Position numbers and translations under genes: made by a program
Part shown: positions 1 to 7,004 of the stretch, piece after piece
Layout: the number at the start of each line of letters is the position of its first letter
Numbering within the stretch: position 1 is the stretch's first letter
Source of the DNA: DATEPR01 sp036269975
Lineage (GTDB): Bacteria > Actinomycetota > Actinomycetes > Mycobacteriales > Pseudonocardiaceae
Length of the DNA: 10,274 nucleotides
Direction of reading: 5' to 3'
NCBI GenBank assembly: GCA_036269975.1
Contig: DATBDL010000218.1
Span: forward strand, 1 to 10,274
Notes under the pieces: generated by a model
The model's input: only the letters and a program-made list of their open reading frames with translations
What the model was told of the DNA's origin: nothing
The model's database searches: none

Positions 1-114
1 ACCCCTGGTAATCGGGGCACCACGGCTCGAACCGGCGTCGCAGCGGGGCGACGCTGGCCGCGATTTGTGCGGCGCCGCGAACCGGCGCTTGAGGACGAGG
101 GAGACGGAAGCACC
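1..114. other. Upstream flank of secD, no gene supported
   Basis: In related actinobacteria yajC lies immediately upstream of secD, and the TAA at 9-11 could be the end of such a gene, but too few bases are present to test this. The stretch is GC-rich. It ends in a purine-rich segment (91-110) that supplies the likely secD ribosome binding site. I see no convincing promoter hexamers. Confidence 0.4.
97..110 (+). promoter_or_regulatory. Ribosome binding site that favours the secD start at 115
   Basis: GAGGGAG (97-103) and GGAAG (106-110) lie 11 and 4 bases before the GTG at 115. The alternative in-frame GTG at 67 has no purine-rich sequence in front of it. The site therefore supports the downstream start, although neither spacing is ideal. 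Confidence 0.5.
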
Positions 115-2055
115 GTGGCACCACCGACCGGGCAAATCCGCCCAGGCCGCTACCTCTGGGTGTTCACCCTGATCGTGGTCGTCCTGTACGCACTGGTCTT
201 CCTGACCGGCGACCACAAGCCCTCACCCAAGCTCGGTATCGACCTGTCCGGCGGCACGACCGTCACGCTGACCGCTCGCACGCTCAACGGCCAGGCGCCG
301 ACACAGCAGCAGCTCAGCGAGGCCGTCACCGACATCGAGAAGCGGGTCAACGGCCTCGGCGTCAGTGGCGCGCAGGTCGTCAGCAACGGCTCCAACATCG
401 TGATCACGGTGCCCGGCGACCAGGGCCAGGAGGCCAAGGACCTGGGTCAGACCGCGAAGCTGGTGTTCCGGCCGGTGACCCAGGAAGTGGGCGCGGGTCA
501 GGTGGCGGTGCCGACCACCGGCACGGCGACCCCGGCCTCCGGTTCCCAGACGCCGACCTCCGGTGCCGCCGCGTCGACGACGGCGAAGGCGAGTTCGACC
601 GCCACCGCGTCGACCTCGAAGGCCGGCGCGACCTCGACACCGACCGCGCAGGGCCTCCCGGCGCCGGGAGGTGGCCAGGGCATCGGCGCGTTGGACCACC
701 AGGCGGCGCCGATCCAGGCCGCGCCGATCGCGCACCAGGCGGCCGCGACCACCACCGCCGCCGCACCGACCACCACCGCGGGCACGCCGCCGACCAGCAC
801 CGCGCCGGCCGCCAAGGACACCGTCGTGGGCGGCCTGGACATCACCCAGCTCGGCATCGGCACCGATCCGACCAAGAACGGCGAGTGCTGGGGTTATCCG
901 GCAGCCGCGAACAGCGCACCGCTCACCCGCGCGCAGCAGTCCGCGCTGATCAAGGTGTGCCAGGAGATCCGGCAGACGACCGACACGAACACGCAGCAGG
1001 CCGCGCTGTCCTACCTCCAGTGTGGCGGCAAGGCATCCGACCCGCTGGTCGGCAACGACATCGCGAACCAGCCGCTGGTCGCGTGCGACCAGAACGGCCT
1101 GAACAAGTACATCCTCGGCGCGTCGTTCCTGGACGGCACCCAGATCAGTGACGCCACGTCCGGCACCGACCCCAACGGCGCCGGCTTCGTGGTCAACCTG
1201 ACCTTCAAGAGTGCCGGCTCCAACACGTGGGCCACCTACACGTCGCAGAACGTCGGCAAGCAGGCCGCGTTCGTGCTCGACGGCCAGGTGGTGTCCGCGC
1301 CGACCATCCAGGAGGCGATCCTGGGTGGCAACACGATGATCTCCGGTCAGTTCACCCAGAGTCAGGCGTCCGACCTGGCCGGCGTGCTGAAGTACGGCTC
1401 GCTGCCGCTGGCGTTCGACTCGTCCACCGCGCAGACCATCTCGGCAACGCTCGGCCTCGCTTCGCTGAAGGCCGGCCTGATCGCGGGTGCCATCGGTCTC
1501 GCGCTGGTCGTCATCTACTGCCTGTTCTACTACCGGGCGCTCGGCGTGCTGACGGTGCTCTCGCTCGCCCTGTCCGGCGTGACCATCTACGCCCTGCTGG
1601 TGCTGCTGGGCCGATGGATCGGCTACAGCCTGGACCTGGCCGGTGTCGCCGGTTTCATCATCGCCATCGGTATCACGGCCGACTCGTTCGTCGTGTTCTT
1701 CGAACGACTGAAAGACGAGGTACGGGAGGGCAGAACCTTCCGATCGGCGGTGCCTCGGGCGTGGGTACGGGCGCGGCGCACCATTCTGGCGTCGGACGCG
1801 GTGAGCTTCCTGGCCGCCGTCGTGCTGTACATCTTCGCGGTGCAGGACGTACAGGGCTTCGCGTTCACGCTCGGTCTGTCCACCGTGCTCGACCTGTTGA
1901 TCGTGTTCCTGGTGACGCACCCGCTCGTCGCGCTGGCGGCGCGGTCCAAGACGCTGTCCCAACCGAAGCTCTCCGGTCTCGGCGCGGTGCAACGGGCCGG
2001 AGCGGCAGCGCGGGCGGCCAAGAGCGCCGCATCTCCCGCCGTGAAGGGGGCCTGA
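115..2055 (+). CDS. secD: Protein translocase subunit SecD
   Basis: SecD pairs with SecF as the RND-like accessory subunit of the Sec translocon and uses proton motive force to finish export. From GTG 115 the protein has 646 residues. Membrane segment 1 is at about 12-30, followed by the D1 motif LGIDLSGGT (40-48). A large extracytoplasmic domain follows and is interrupted by an Ala/Thr/Ser/Pro-rich linker (about 125-235). Cysteines lie at 258, 282, 303 and 324. Five more membrane segments occupy about 453-610. Segment 4 carries GITADSFVVFFERLKDE, with D523 at the place of the aspartate implicated in proton transport in E. coli SecD. The frame is open to another GTG at 67 (662 residues), but the first 16 residues are highly charged and the 115 start has a better ribosome binding site. 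secF follows after one base, so the two are co-translated. The long linker is common in actinobacterial SecD. Confidence 0.96.
   Translation: MAPPTGQIRPGRYLWVFTLIVVVLYALVFLTGDHKPSPKLGIDLSGGTTVTLTARTLNGQAPTQQQLSEAVTDIEKRVNGLGVSGAQVVSNGSNIVITVPGDQGQEAKDLGQTAKLVFRPVTQEVGAGQVAVPTTGTATPASGSQTPTSGAAASTTAKASSTATASTSKAGATSTPTAQGLPAPGGGQGIGALDHQAAPIQAAPIAHQAAATTTAAAPTTTAGTPPTSTAPAAKDTVVGGLDITQLGIGTDPTKNGECWGYPAAANSAPLTRAQQSALIKVCQEIRQTTDTNTQQAALSYLQCGGKASDPLVGNDIANQPLVACDQNGLNKYILGASFLDGTQISDATSGTDPNGAGFVVNLTFKSAGSNTWATYTSQNVGKQAAFVLDGQVVSAPTIQEAILGGNTMISGQFTQSQASDLAGVLKYGSLPLAFDSSTAQTISATLGLASLKAGLIAGAIGLALVVIYCLFYYRALGVLTVLSLALSGVTIYALLVLLGRWIGYSLDLAGVAGFIIAIGITADSFVVFFERLKDEVREGRTFRSAVPRAWVRARRTILASDAVSFLAAVVLYIFAVQDVQGFAFTLGLSTVLDLLIVFLVTHPLVALAARSKTLSQPKLSGLGAVQRAGAAARAAKSAASPAVKGA
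700..729 (+). repeat. 15-base tandem duplication inside secD
   Basis: Two adjacent 15-base units, 700-714 and 715-729, differ at one base and encode QAAPI twice (SecD residues 196-205). They sit in the low-complexity linker and look like a slippage product. The reading frame is kept. Confidence 0.85.
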
Positions 2056-2056
2056 G

Positions 2057-3310
2057 ATGTCCATCTCCGACCAGCAGCCAGTGTCGGCAGCGGCGGCGGC
2101 AGAGCAGAAGCGGAAGCAGAGCATCTTCTACCGGCTCTACACCGGTACCGGTGCGTTCGACATCGTCGGCAAGCGCAAGCGGTTCTACTTCATGTTCGGC
2201 GCGCTCGTGCTGATCTGCCTGGTGTCGATCGTGGTGCGTGGCTTCAGCTTCAGCATCGAGTTCAAGGGCGGCACGCAGATCCAGATGCCGGCCAACGGCG
2301 GCCACGGCGTCGCGACGACGTCGCAGGTGTCCACCGCCTTCAACACGGCGATCGGCCACCCGCCGGCATCGGTGCAGTTGGTCGGTCGGGGCAGCTCGGC
2401 CAGCATCCAGATCCAGTCCGAGCCGCTGAACCAGGACCAGGTCAGCAAGCTGGAAACCGGGCTGTTCAACGAGTTCCAGCCGTTCGACTCGCACGGCACG
2501 CCCAGCCAGTCCTCGATCAGCGACTCGGCGGTCAGCGGGTCCTGGGGCTCGCAGATCTCGCAACAGGCGCTGATCGGCCTGATCGTGTTCCTGATCCTGG
2601 TGTCGATCTTCCTGAGCATCTACTTCGAACGGTGGATGGCGCTGGCCGCGCTGATCGCGCTGGCCAACGACCTGATCGTGACGGCGGGCGTGTACTCGAT
2701 CGTCGGCTTCGAGGTCAGCCCGGCGACCGTGATCGGCCTGCTCACCATCCTCGGTTTCTCGCTGTACGACGCGGTGGTGGTGTTCGACAAGGTCAAGGAG
2801 AACACCAGGGGCATTCTCACCCTGACCCGGCGGACGTTCGCCGAAGAGGCCAACCTGGCGCTGAACCAGACGCTGATGCGGTCGATCAACACGTCGCTGA
2901 TCGCGTTGCTGCCGGTCATCGGCCTGCTCGTCGTCGGTATCGGCATTCTCGGCGTCGGCACGCTGACCGACCTGGCGCTGGTCCAGATGGTCGGCATGCT
3001 CGTCGGTGCCGCGTCGTCGCTGCTGCTGGCCACGCCGTTGCTGGTGGACTTCAAGATGCGCCAGGAGCCCTACCGGCTCCAGGCGCGCCGGGTGAAGAAC
3101 CGCCGCGAGCACCTGGCCGCGCGGGCCGCGAAGGAAGAGTCGGAGGGTCTCGCCCCCACCGCGTCGGACGAGGAGATCGACGACGAGGTGCGTAGGGAGA
3201 AGGCATACGCCGCGGCGTCCAGCGTGCCGGCACGGACCCAGTCGAAGGCGACGCAGAACCGCCGGCCGGCGGCCAGGCCGGGCCGGCCGTCCGGCAAGCG
3301 GAAGCGCTAG
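2057..3310 (+). CDS. secF: Protein translocase subunit SecF
   Basis: This is the SecD partner in the SecDF export complex of the cytoplasmic membrane. The ATG at 2057 is one base after the secD stop and 6 bases after AAGGGGG (2044-2050). The protein has 417 residues. An N-terminal cytoplasmic stretch (1-43) precedes membrane segment 1 (about 44-60) and the SecF motif as EFKGGT (68-73; the more common form has Asp in place of Glu68). After the extracytoplasmic domain come five membrane segments between about 171 and 332. The conserved block GFSLYDAVVVFDKVKENTR (233-251) has D238 at the position of the functionally important aspartate, and NQTLMRSINTS (270-280) is also typical. The C-terminal tail (about 333-417) is cytoplasmic and highly charged, ending in Arg/Lys/Pro-rich sequence; such tails are variable in actinobacteria. 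Confidence 0.96.
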   Translation: MSISDQQPVSAAAAAEQKRKQSIFYRLYTGTGAFDIVGKRKRFYFMFGALVLICLVSIVVRGFSFSIEFKGGTQIQMPANGGHGVATTSQVSTAFNTAIGHPPASVQLVGRGSSASIQIQSEPLNQDQVSKLETGLFNEFQPFDSHGTPSQSSISDSAVSGSWGSQISQQALIGLIVFLILVSIFLSIYFERWMALAALIALANDLIVTAGVYSIVGFEVSPATVIGLLTILGFSLYDAVVVFDKVKENTRGILTLTRRTFAEEANLALNQTLMRSINTSLIALLPVIGLLVVGIGILGVGTLTDLALVQMVGMLVGAASSLLLATPLLVDFKMRQEPYRLQARRVKNRREHLAARAAKEESEGLAPTASDEEIDDEVRREKAYAAASSVPARTQSKATQNRRPAARPGRPSGKRKR

Positions 3311-3312
3311 GC

Positions 3313-3840
3313 GTGCCGCCGACTCTCGTCGACGACGCGCTGGCGCTGGCCCGGGAGATCCCGGACTTCCCGGAACCGGGAGTGCTGTTCCGCGACCTCG
3401 GGCCGGTGTTCGCGGACGGCGGGGCGTTCCGGGCGCTGATCGACGCGCTCGCGGGCGGTATGGGATCAGGCGTGGACGCGGTCGTCGGAATCGAGGCGCG
3501 TGGGTTCCTGCTCGCGGCCGCGGTGAGTTACGCCACAGGGCTGGGCGTGGTGCCGGTGCGCAAGCCGGGTAAGTCGCCGTTGGTCGCGCATCGGGTGGAC
3601 TACCGGCTGGAGTACGGCACTGCCGCGCTCGAACTGCCGGCCGGGCTCGTTTCGCCAGGCCAGCGCGTTGTGATCATGGACGACGTGCTGGCGACCGGTG
3701 GCACCGCGCTGGCGGCGTGTGAGCTGGTCGCGGCGGCCGGGGCTGTCGTGGCCGGCGTGTCGGTGGTGCTGGAGCTCGCGGCTTTGGGTGGTCGGGCCGT
3801 GCTGGGCGATGTTTCCGTCACCGCGTTGCGGACTCTCTGA
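3313..3840 (+). CDS. apt: Adenine phosphoribosyltransferase
   Basis: Apt makes AMP from adenine and PRPP, a cytoplasmic salvage reaction. The 175-residue product has the type I phosphoribosyltransferase fold. IPDFPEPGVLFRDL (16-29) is the family N-terminal signature. EARGFLLAAAV (61-71) and VRKPGKSP (82-89) belong to the active-site region, and YRLEYG (97-102) follows. VVIMDDVLATGGTA (119-132) is the PRPP-binding loop, with the acidic pair D123-D124. The GTG at 3313 is two bases after the secF stop. A GGAAG at 3300-3304, still inside secF, is the only Shine-Dalgarno candidate, so translation is probably coupled. The Asp usually seen after EYG in E. coli-type enzymes is Ala here, a change I recall in other actinobacterial Apt. 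Adjacency to rel fits a purine/alarmone theme, but the link is genomic rather than proven. Confidence 0.94.
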   Translation: MPPTLVDDALALAREIPDFPEPGVLFRDLGPVFADGGAFRALIDALAGGMGSGVDAVVGIEARGFLLAAAVSYATGLGVVPVRKPGKSPLVAHRVDYRLEYGTAALELPAGLVSPGQRVVIMDDVLATGGTALAACELVAAAGAVVAGVSVVLELAALGGRAVLGDVSVTALRTL

Positions 3841-3940
3841 ACTTCGGTGACACGGCCGTTCCAGGCCCCTGGCGTACCATTCGATTTCGGGTCGCGTTCG
3901 GTGACCCGATCACTGGGTATCCCAGGAATCGGGAGCGTGC
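3841..3940 (+). promoter_or_regulatory. apt-rel intergenic region with inverted and direct repeats
   Basis: This 100-base gap breaks the otherwise tight operon and is the natural place for a rel promoter or regulatory element. It holds a near-perfect hairpin at 3887-3909 (TCGGGTCGC, loop GTTCG, GTGACCCGA; one G-U pair). It also holds smaller palindromes CCAGG-CC-CCTGG (3861-3872) and CTGGG-TAT-CCCAG (3913-3925). TTCGGTGAC occurs twice, at 3843-3851 and 3897-3905. TACCAT (3875-3880) resembles a -10 box, but the only -35-like hexamer (GTGACA, 3848-3853) is 21 bases away, which is too far. No T-tract follows the hairpins, so an intrinsic terminator is not well supported. The rel Shine-Dalgarno is GGGAG at 3931-3935. 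Confidence 0.4.
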
Positions 3941-6238
3941 GTGAGTCAGGATCTGGACACACCGACATCGTCGGACCAGGGCGGGGGCGGTCGGCCGCCG
4001 TCGAAGCGCCGGGTGCGCACCCGGCTGGCCCGCCGGATCACGGCGCAGCGCGCCGCGTCGGTCAAGCAGGTCCTCGAACCACTCGCCACGGTGCACCGTG
4101 AGCTGCACCCCAACGCCGATCTGGCCCTGTTGCAGCACGCCTACGACGTGGCCGAGGAGAAGCACCGCGACCAGCGCCGCAAGTCCGGCGACCCGTACAT
4201 CACGCACCCGCTCGCCGTCGCGACCATCCTGGCCGAACTCGGCATGGACACCACCACGCTGGTCGCGGCGCTGCTGCACGACACGATCGAGGACACCGAG
4301 TACTCGCTGGACATGCTGCGCGCCGACTTCGGCGACGTGGTCGCGCCCCTCGTGGACGGCGTCACCAAGCTGGACAAGGTGAAACTCGGCACGGCAGCAG
4401 AGGCCGAGACCATCCGCAAGATGGTCATCGCGATGGCCCGCGACCCGCGAGTCCTGGTGATCAAGCTGGCCGACCGGCTGCACAACATGCGCACCATGCG
4501 GTTCATGCCACCGGAGAAGCAGGCCCGCAAGGCACGCGAGACGCTGGAGGTGCTCGCGCCGCTCGCGCACCGGCTCGGCATGGCGACCGTGAAGTGGGAA
4601 CTGGAGGATCTCGCGTTCGCGATCCTCCAGCCGAAGAAGTACGACGAGATCGTCCGGCTGGTGGCGAACAGGGCGCCGTCGCGGGACACGTACCTGCGCG
4701 CGGTGAAGGACGAGCTCAACGAGCAGCTCGCCGAGGCGCGGATCGAGGCCGAGGTGCAGGGGCGGCCCAAGCACTACTACTCGATCCACCAGAAGATGAT
4801 CGTGCGCGGCCGCGACTTCGACGACATCCACGACCTGGTCGGCGTGCGGATTCTGGTGGACGACGTGCGGGACTGCTACGCCGCGATGGGTGTCGTGCAC
4901 TCGCTGTGGCAGCCGATGCCCGGCCGGTTCAAGGACTACATCGCGCAGCCGAGGTTCGGCGTGTACAAGTCGTTGCACACCACCGTGATCGGGCCGGACG
5001 GCAAGCCGCTGGAAGTGCAGATCCGGACACGGGACATGCACCGGATCGCCGAGTACGGCATCGCGGCGCACTGGCGGTACAAGGAAACCCGAGGCTCGCA
5101 CGACGGCAAGGCGCACGAGCTGGACGAGATGGCCTGGATGCGGCAACTCCTGGACTGGCAGCGGGAGGCGTCCGACCCAGGCGAGTTCCTGGAGAACCTG
5201 CGCTACGACCTGGTCACCCAGGAGATCTTCGTCTTCACGCCGAAGGGCGACGTGCAGAGCCTGCCCGCCGGCTCGACACCGGTCGACTTCGCCTACGCGG
5301 TGCACACCGAGATCGGCCACAAGTGCATCGGCGCGCGGGTGAACGGGCGGCTGGTCGCGCTGGAGCGGAAGCTCGAGAACGGCGAGGTCGTCGAGATCTT
5401 CACGTCGAAGGGCGAGGGCGCCGGGCCGAGCAGGGACTGGTTGTCGTTCGTCGCGTCGCCGCGCGCCAAGACGAAGATCAAGCAGTGGTTCGCCAAGGAA
5501 CGGCGCGAAGAGGCGATCGAGGCCGGGAAGGACACGATCGCCAAGGAGGCGCGGCGGATCGCGTTGCCGTTGCAGCGGCTCGCCTCCGCCGACTCGATGG
5601 CGGCACTGGCCCGTGAACTGCGTTATCCCGACCTGACCGCGCTGTACGCGGCGATCGGCGAGGGCCAACTGTCCGGCCGGCACGTGGTGCAGCGGCTGGT
5701 CGCGCTGCTCGGCGGGGTCGAGCACGCCGAGGACGAGTTGGCCGAGCGGTCCACCCCGTCCACCGTCACCCGGCGCCGGGGCTCCGGTGACGCCGGAGTC
5801 GTCGTCAAGGGCGCCAGCGACGTCTGGGTGAAGCTGGCCAGGTGCTGCACACCGGTGCCCGGCGACGACATCCTCGGGTTCGTCACCAGGGGCGGCGGCG
5901 TCAGCGTGCACCGGCGGGACTGCACCAACGCCGACGAGCTGCTGGCGACGCCGGAGCGGCTGGTCGAGGTCGAGTGGGCGCCGTCGTCGACGTCGGTGTT
6001 CCTGGTCGCCATTCAGGTGGAGGCGTTGGACCGGCACCGGTTGCTGTCCGACGTGACGAAGGTGCTGGCCGACGAGAAGGTCAACATCCTGTCGGCATCC
6101 GTTGCAACGTCACGGGACCGGGTCGCGGTCAGCCGGTTCTCGTTCGAGATGGGCGATCCGACGCATCTCGGGCACGTGTTGAAGGCGGTCCGCAGCGTCG
6201 AGGGCGTCTACGACGTGTACCGGGTGTTCGCGAGCTAG
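3941..6238 (+). CDS. rel: Bifunctional (p)ppGpp synthetase/hydrolase, RelA/SpoT family
   Basis: This stringent-response enzyme transfers pyrophosphate from ATP to GDP/GTP and also hydrolyses (p)ppGpp. It has 765 residues from GTG 3941, with GGGAG five bases upstream. The HD hydrolase domain is about 60-210, with YITHP (H89), LLHDTIED (H113-D114) and KLADRLHNMRT (175-185). The synthetase domain is about 250-385, with GRPKHYYSIHQKM (274-286), DIHDLVGVRILVDD (295-308) and LEVQIRT (357-363). RFKD (329-332) is the charge signature of bifunctional enzymes, where synthetase-only RelA has EFDD. TGS is about 428-490. The zinc-binding region has C635, C636, H657 and C661. A C-terminal ACT domain spans about 685-765. 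Both catalytic domains look intact. Lys343 stands where YQSLHT normally has Gln. The gene is usually annotated relA in actinobacteria. Confidence 0.97.
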   Translation: MSQDLDTPTSSDQGGGGRPPSKRRVRTRLARRITAQRAASVKQVLEPLATVHRELHPNADLALLQHAYDVAEEKHRDQRRKSGDPYITHPLAVATILAELGMDTTTLVAALLHDTIEDTEYSLDMLRADFGDVVAPLVDGVTKLDKVKLGTAAEAETIRKMVIAMARDPRVLVIKLADRLHNMRTMRFMPPEKQARKARETLEVLAPLAHRLGMATVKWELEDLAFAILQPKKYDEIVRLVANRAPSRDTYLRAVKDELNEQLAEARIEAEVQGRPKHYYSIHQKMIVRGRDFDDIHDLVGVRILVDDVRDCYAAMGVVHSLWQPMPGRFKDYIAQPRFGVYKSLHTTVIGPDGKPLEVQIRTRDMHRIAEYGIAAHWRYKETRGSHDGKAHELDEMAWMRQLLDWQREASDPGEFLENLRYDLVTQEIFVFTPKGDVQSLPAGSTPVDFAYAVHTEIGHKCIGARVNGRLVALERKLENGEVVEIFTSKGEGAGPSRDWLSFVASPRAKTKIKQWFAKERREEAIEAGKDTIAKEARRIALPLQRLASADSMAALARELRYPDLTALYAAIGEGQLSGRHVVQRLVALLGGVEHAEDELAERSTPSTVTRRRGSGDAGVVVKGASDVWVKLARCCTPVPGDDILGFVTRGGGVSVHRRDCTNADELLATPERLVEVEWAPSSTSVFLVAIQVEALDRHRLLSDVTKVLADEKVNILSASVATSRDRVAVSRFSFEMGDPTHLGHVLKAVRSVEGVYDVYRVFAS

Positions 6239-6242
6239 GTGA

Positions 6243-7004
6243 TCAGTTGCCCGCCAGCGTCGTGGACGTGATCGTCACCGGCAGTGCCGGCGCCCCGTCC
6301 TCCGGATTCTGGTCGGTGGACGCCAGTCCCGCCGCCGCGATCCTGTCCAGCACCTGGAGGCCGGCCACCGACACCGTGCCGAACACCGCATAGGTGGCCG
6401 GCAACGCGGAGTCGCCGTAGACGAGGAAGAACTGGCTTCCGCCGCTGTGCGGATCCCCGGTGTTGGCCATCGCCACGAGACCCCGGCCGTACAGCGATCC
6501 CTGGCCGCTCGGCGCCTTGGGCAGGTTCGTCGGGTTCTCGTCCGGGATGGTGTAGCCGGGACCGCCGGTGCCGGTGCCGGTCGGGTCGCCGCACTGGAGC
6601 ACCTTCAGCGAGTCGGCGCTAGTCAGCCGGTGGCACGGCGAGTTGTTGAAGTAGCCCTTGCCGGCCAGGTAGGCGAAGCTGGCCACCGTGCACGGCGCCG
6701 CCGCCCTCGGCATGGTGACGGGGATGTCGCCCTGGGACGTGTGCAGCGTGATCATGACCGTGCCGGCCCTCGGTGCCGTGTTGGGCGGCAGTCCCTCGTC
6801 GTGGCCGGCCGGGGCCGGTTGGTCGGGGATGGCCGTGAAGTCACAGTTCGCGGTACCGGAGGTGGGCGGTGGGGCGGCCGTCGTCGTCGGGACGGCGGCA
6901 CCGCCCGCCGACGGCGCACCCGATGTCGAACCGCCACAGCCGGCCAGTAGCACGACCAACACGGCGGCCGACAGTGCGCCGGCCGCCATCAGGTTGGGTT
7001 TCAT
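6243..7004 (-). CDS. Cyclophilin-type peptidyl-prolyl isomerase, lipoprotein
   Basis: Cyclophilins catalyse cis-trans isomerisation of X-Pro bonds during folding. This 253-residue protein starts with a lipoprotein signal peptide: a short N-terminus with Lys2, a hydrophobic stretch 6-20, and lipobox LAGC with C23, so it should be anchored on the outer face of the membrane. A Thr/Pro/Ala/Gly-rich linker (24-50) leads to the cyclophilin domain (about 80-250). The domain shows CHR (124-126), LQCGDPTGTGTGGPGY (136-151), MANTG (179-183), SGGSQFFLVY (187-196) and VFGTV (207-211). Arg126, Gln137 and Phe192/193 fit the catalytic pattern, but the pocket Phe three residues before the Gln is Lys134. Cys54, 105, 124 and 138 match cysteines in the paralogue. 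The ATG overlaps the upstream gene's stop (ATGA) and has only a weak ribosome binding site, so translation is likely coupled. The frame stays open upstream through antisense overlap with the neighbour, which is not coding. Confidence 0.9.
   Translation of the reverse strand: MKPNLMAAGALSAAVLVVLLAGCGGSTSGAPSAGGAAVPTTTAAPPPTSGTANCDFTAIPDQPAPAGHDEGLPPNTAPRAGTVMITLHTSQGDIPVTMPRAAAPCTVASFAYLAGKGYFNNSPCHRLTSADSLKVLQCGDPTGTGTGGPGYTIPDENPTNLPKAPSGQGSLYGRGLVAMANTGDPHSGGSQFFLVYGDSALPATYAVFGTVSVAGLQVLDRIAAAGLASTDQNPEDGAPALPVTITSTTLAGN
6535..6596 (-). repeat. Repeat copy A shared by the two cyclophilin genes
   Basis: This 62-base stretch matches 7335-7396 at 59 of 62 positions by eye, exactly 800 bases away in direct orientation. 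It encodes the LQCGDPTG...GGPGYTIPDE core. It reflects gene duplication, with possible gene conversion or strong constraint. Confidence 0.85.

Noticed and set aside
1..17. Short CCCC...GGGG hairpin at the window edge as a terminator
   Set aside because: It has only four base pairs, no T-tract and no supported upstream gene.
67..114. Sixteen-residue N-terminal extension of SecD from GTG 67
   Set aside because: It adds a highly charged leader with no ribosome binding site; the GTG at 115 sits behind purine-rich sequence and gives the family-typical start before the first membrane segment.
223..2124. Very long open frames antisense to secD, secF and rel
   Set aside because: High GC content with G/C third positions creates long stop-free antisense frames. 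Their Arg/Gly/His-rich products show no domain, while the sense frames carry all the conserved motifs.
3848..3880. Standard sigma-70-type promoter for rel (GTGACA with TACCAT)
   Set aside because: The spacer is 21 bases, outside the usual 16-19, so it is not listed as a promoter in its own right.
3887..3909. Intrinsic terminator for the secD-secF-apt operon
   Set aside because: The hairpin is good but is followed by GATCACTGGG rather than a T-tract, so it is kept only as part of the regulatory region.
3847..4101. Small plus-strand frame crossing the rel start
   Set aside because: It overlaps rel in another frame, has no ribosome binding site and shows no recognisable domain.
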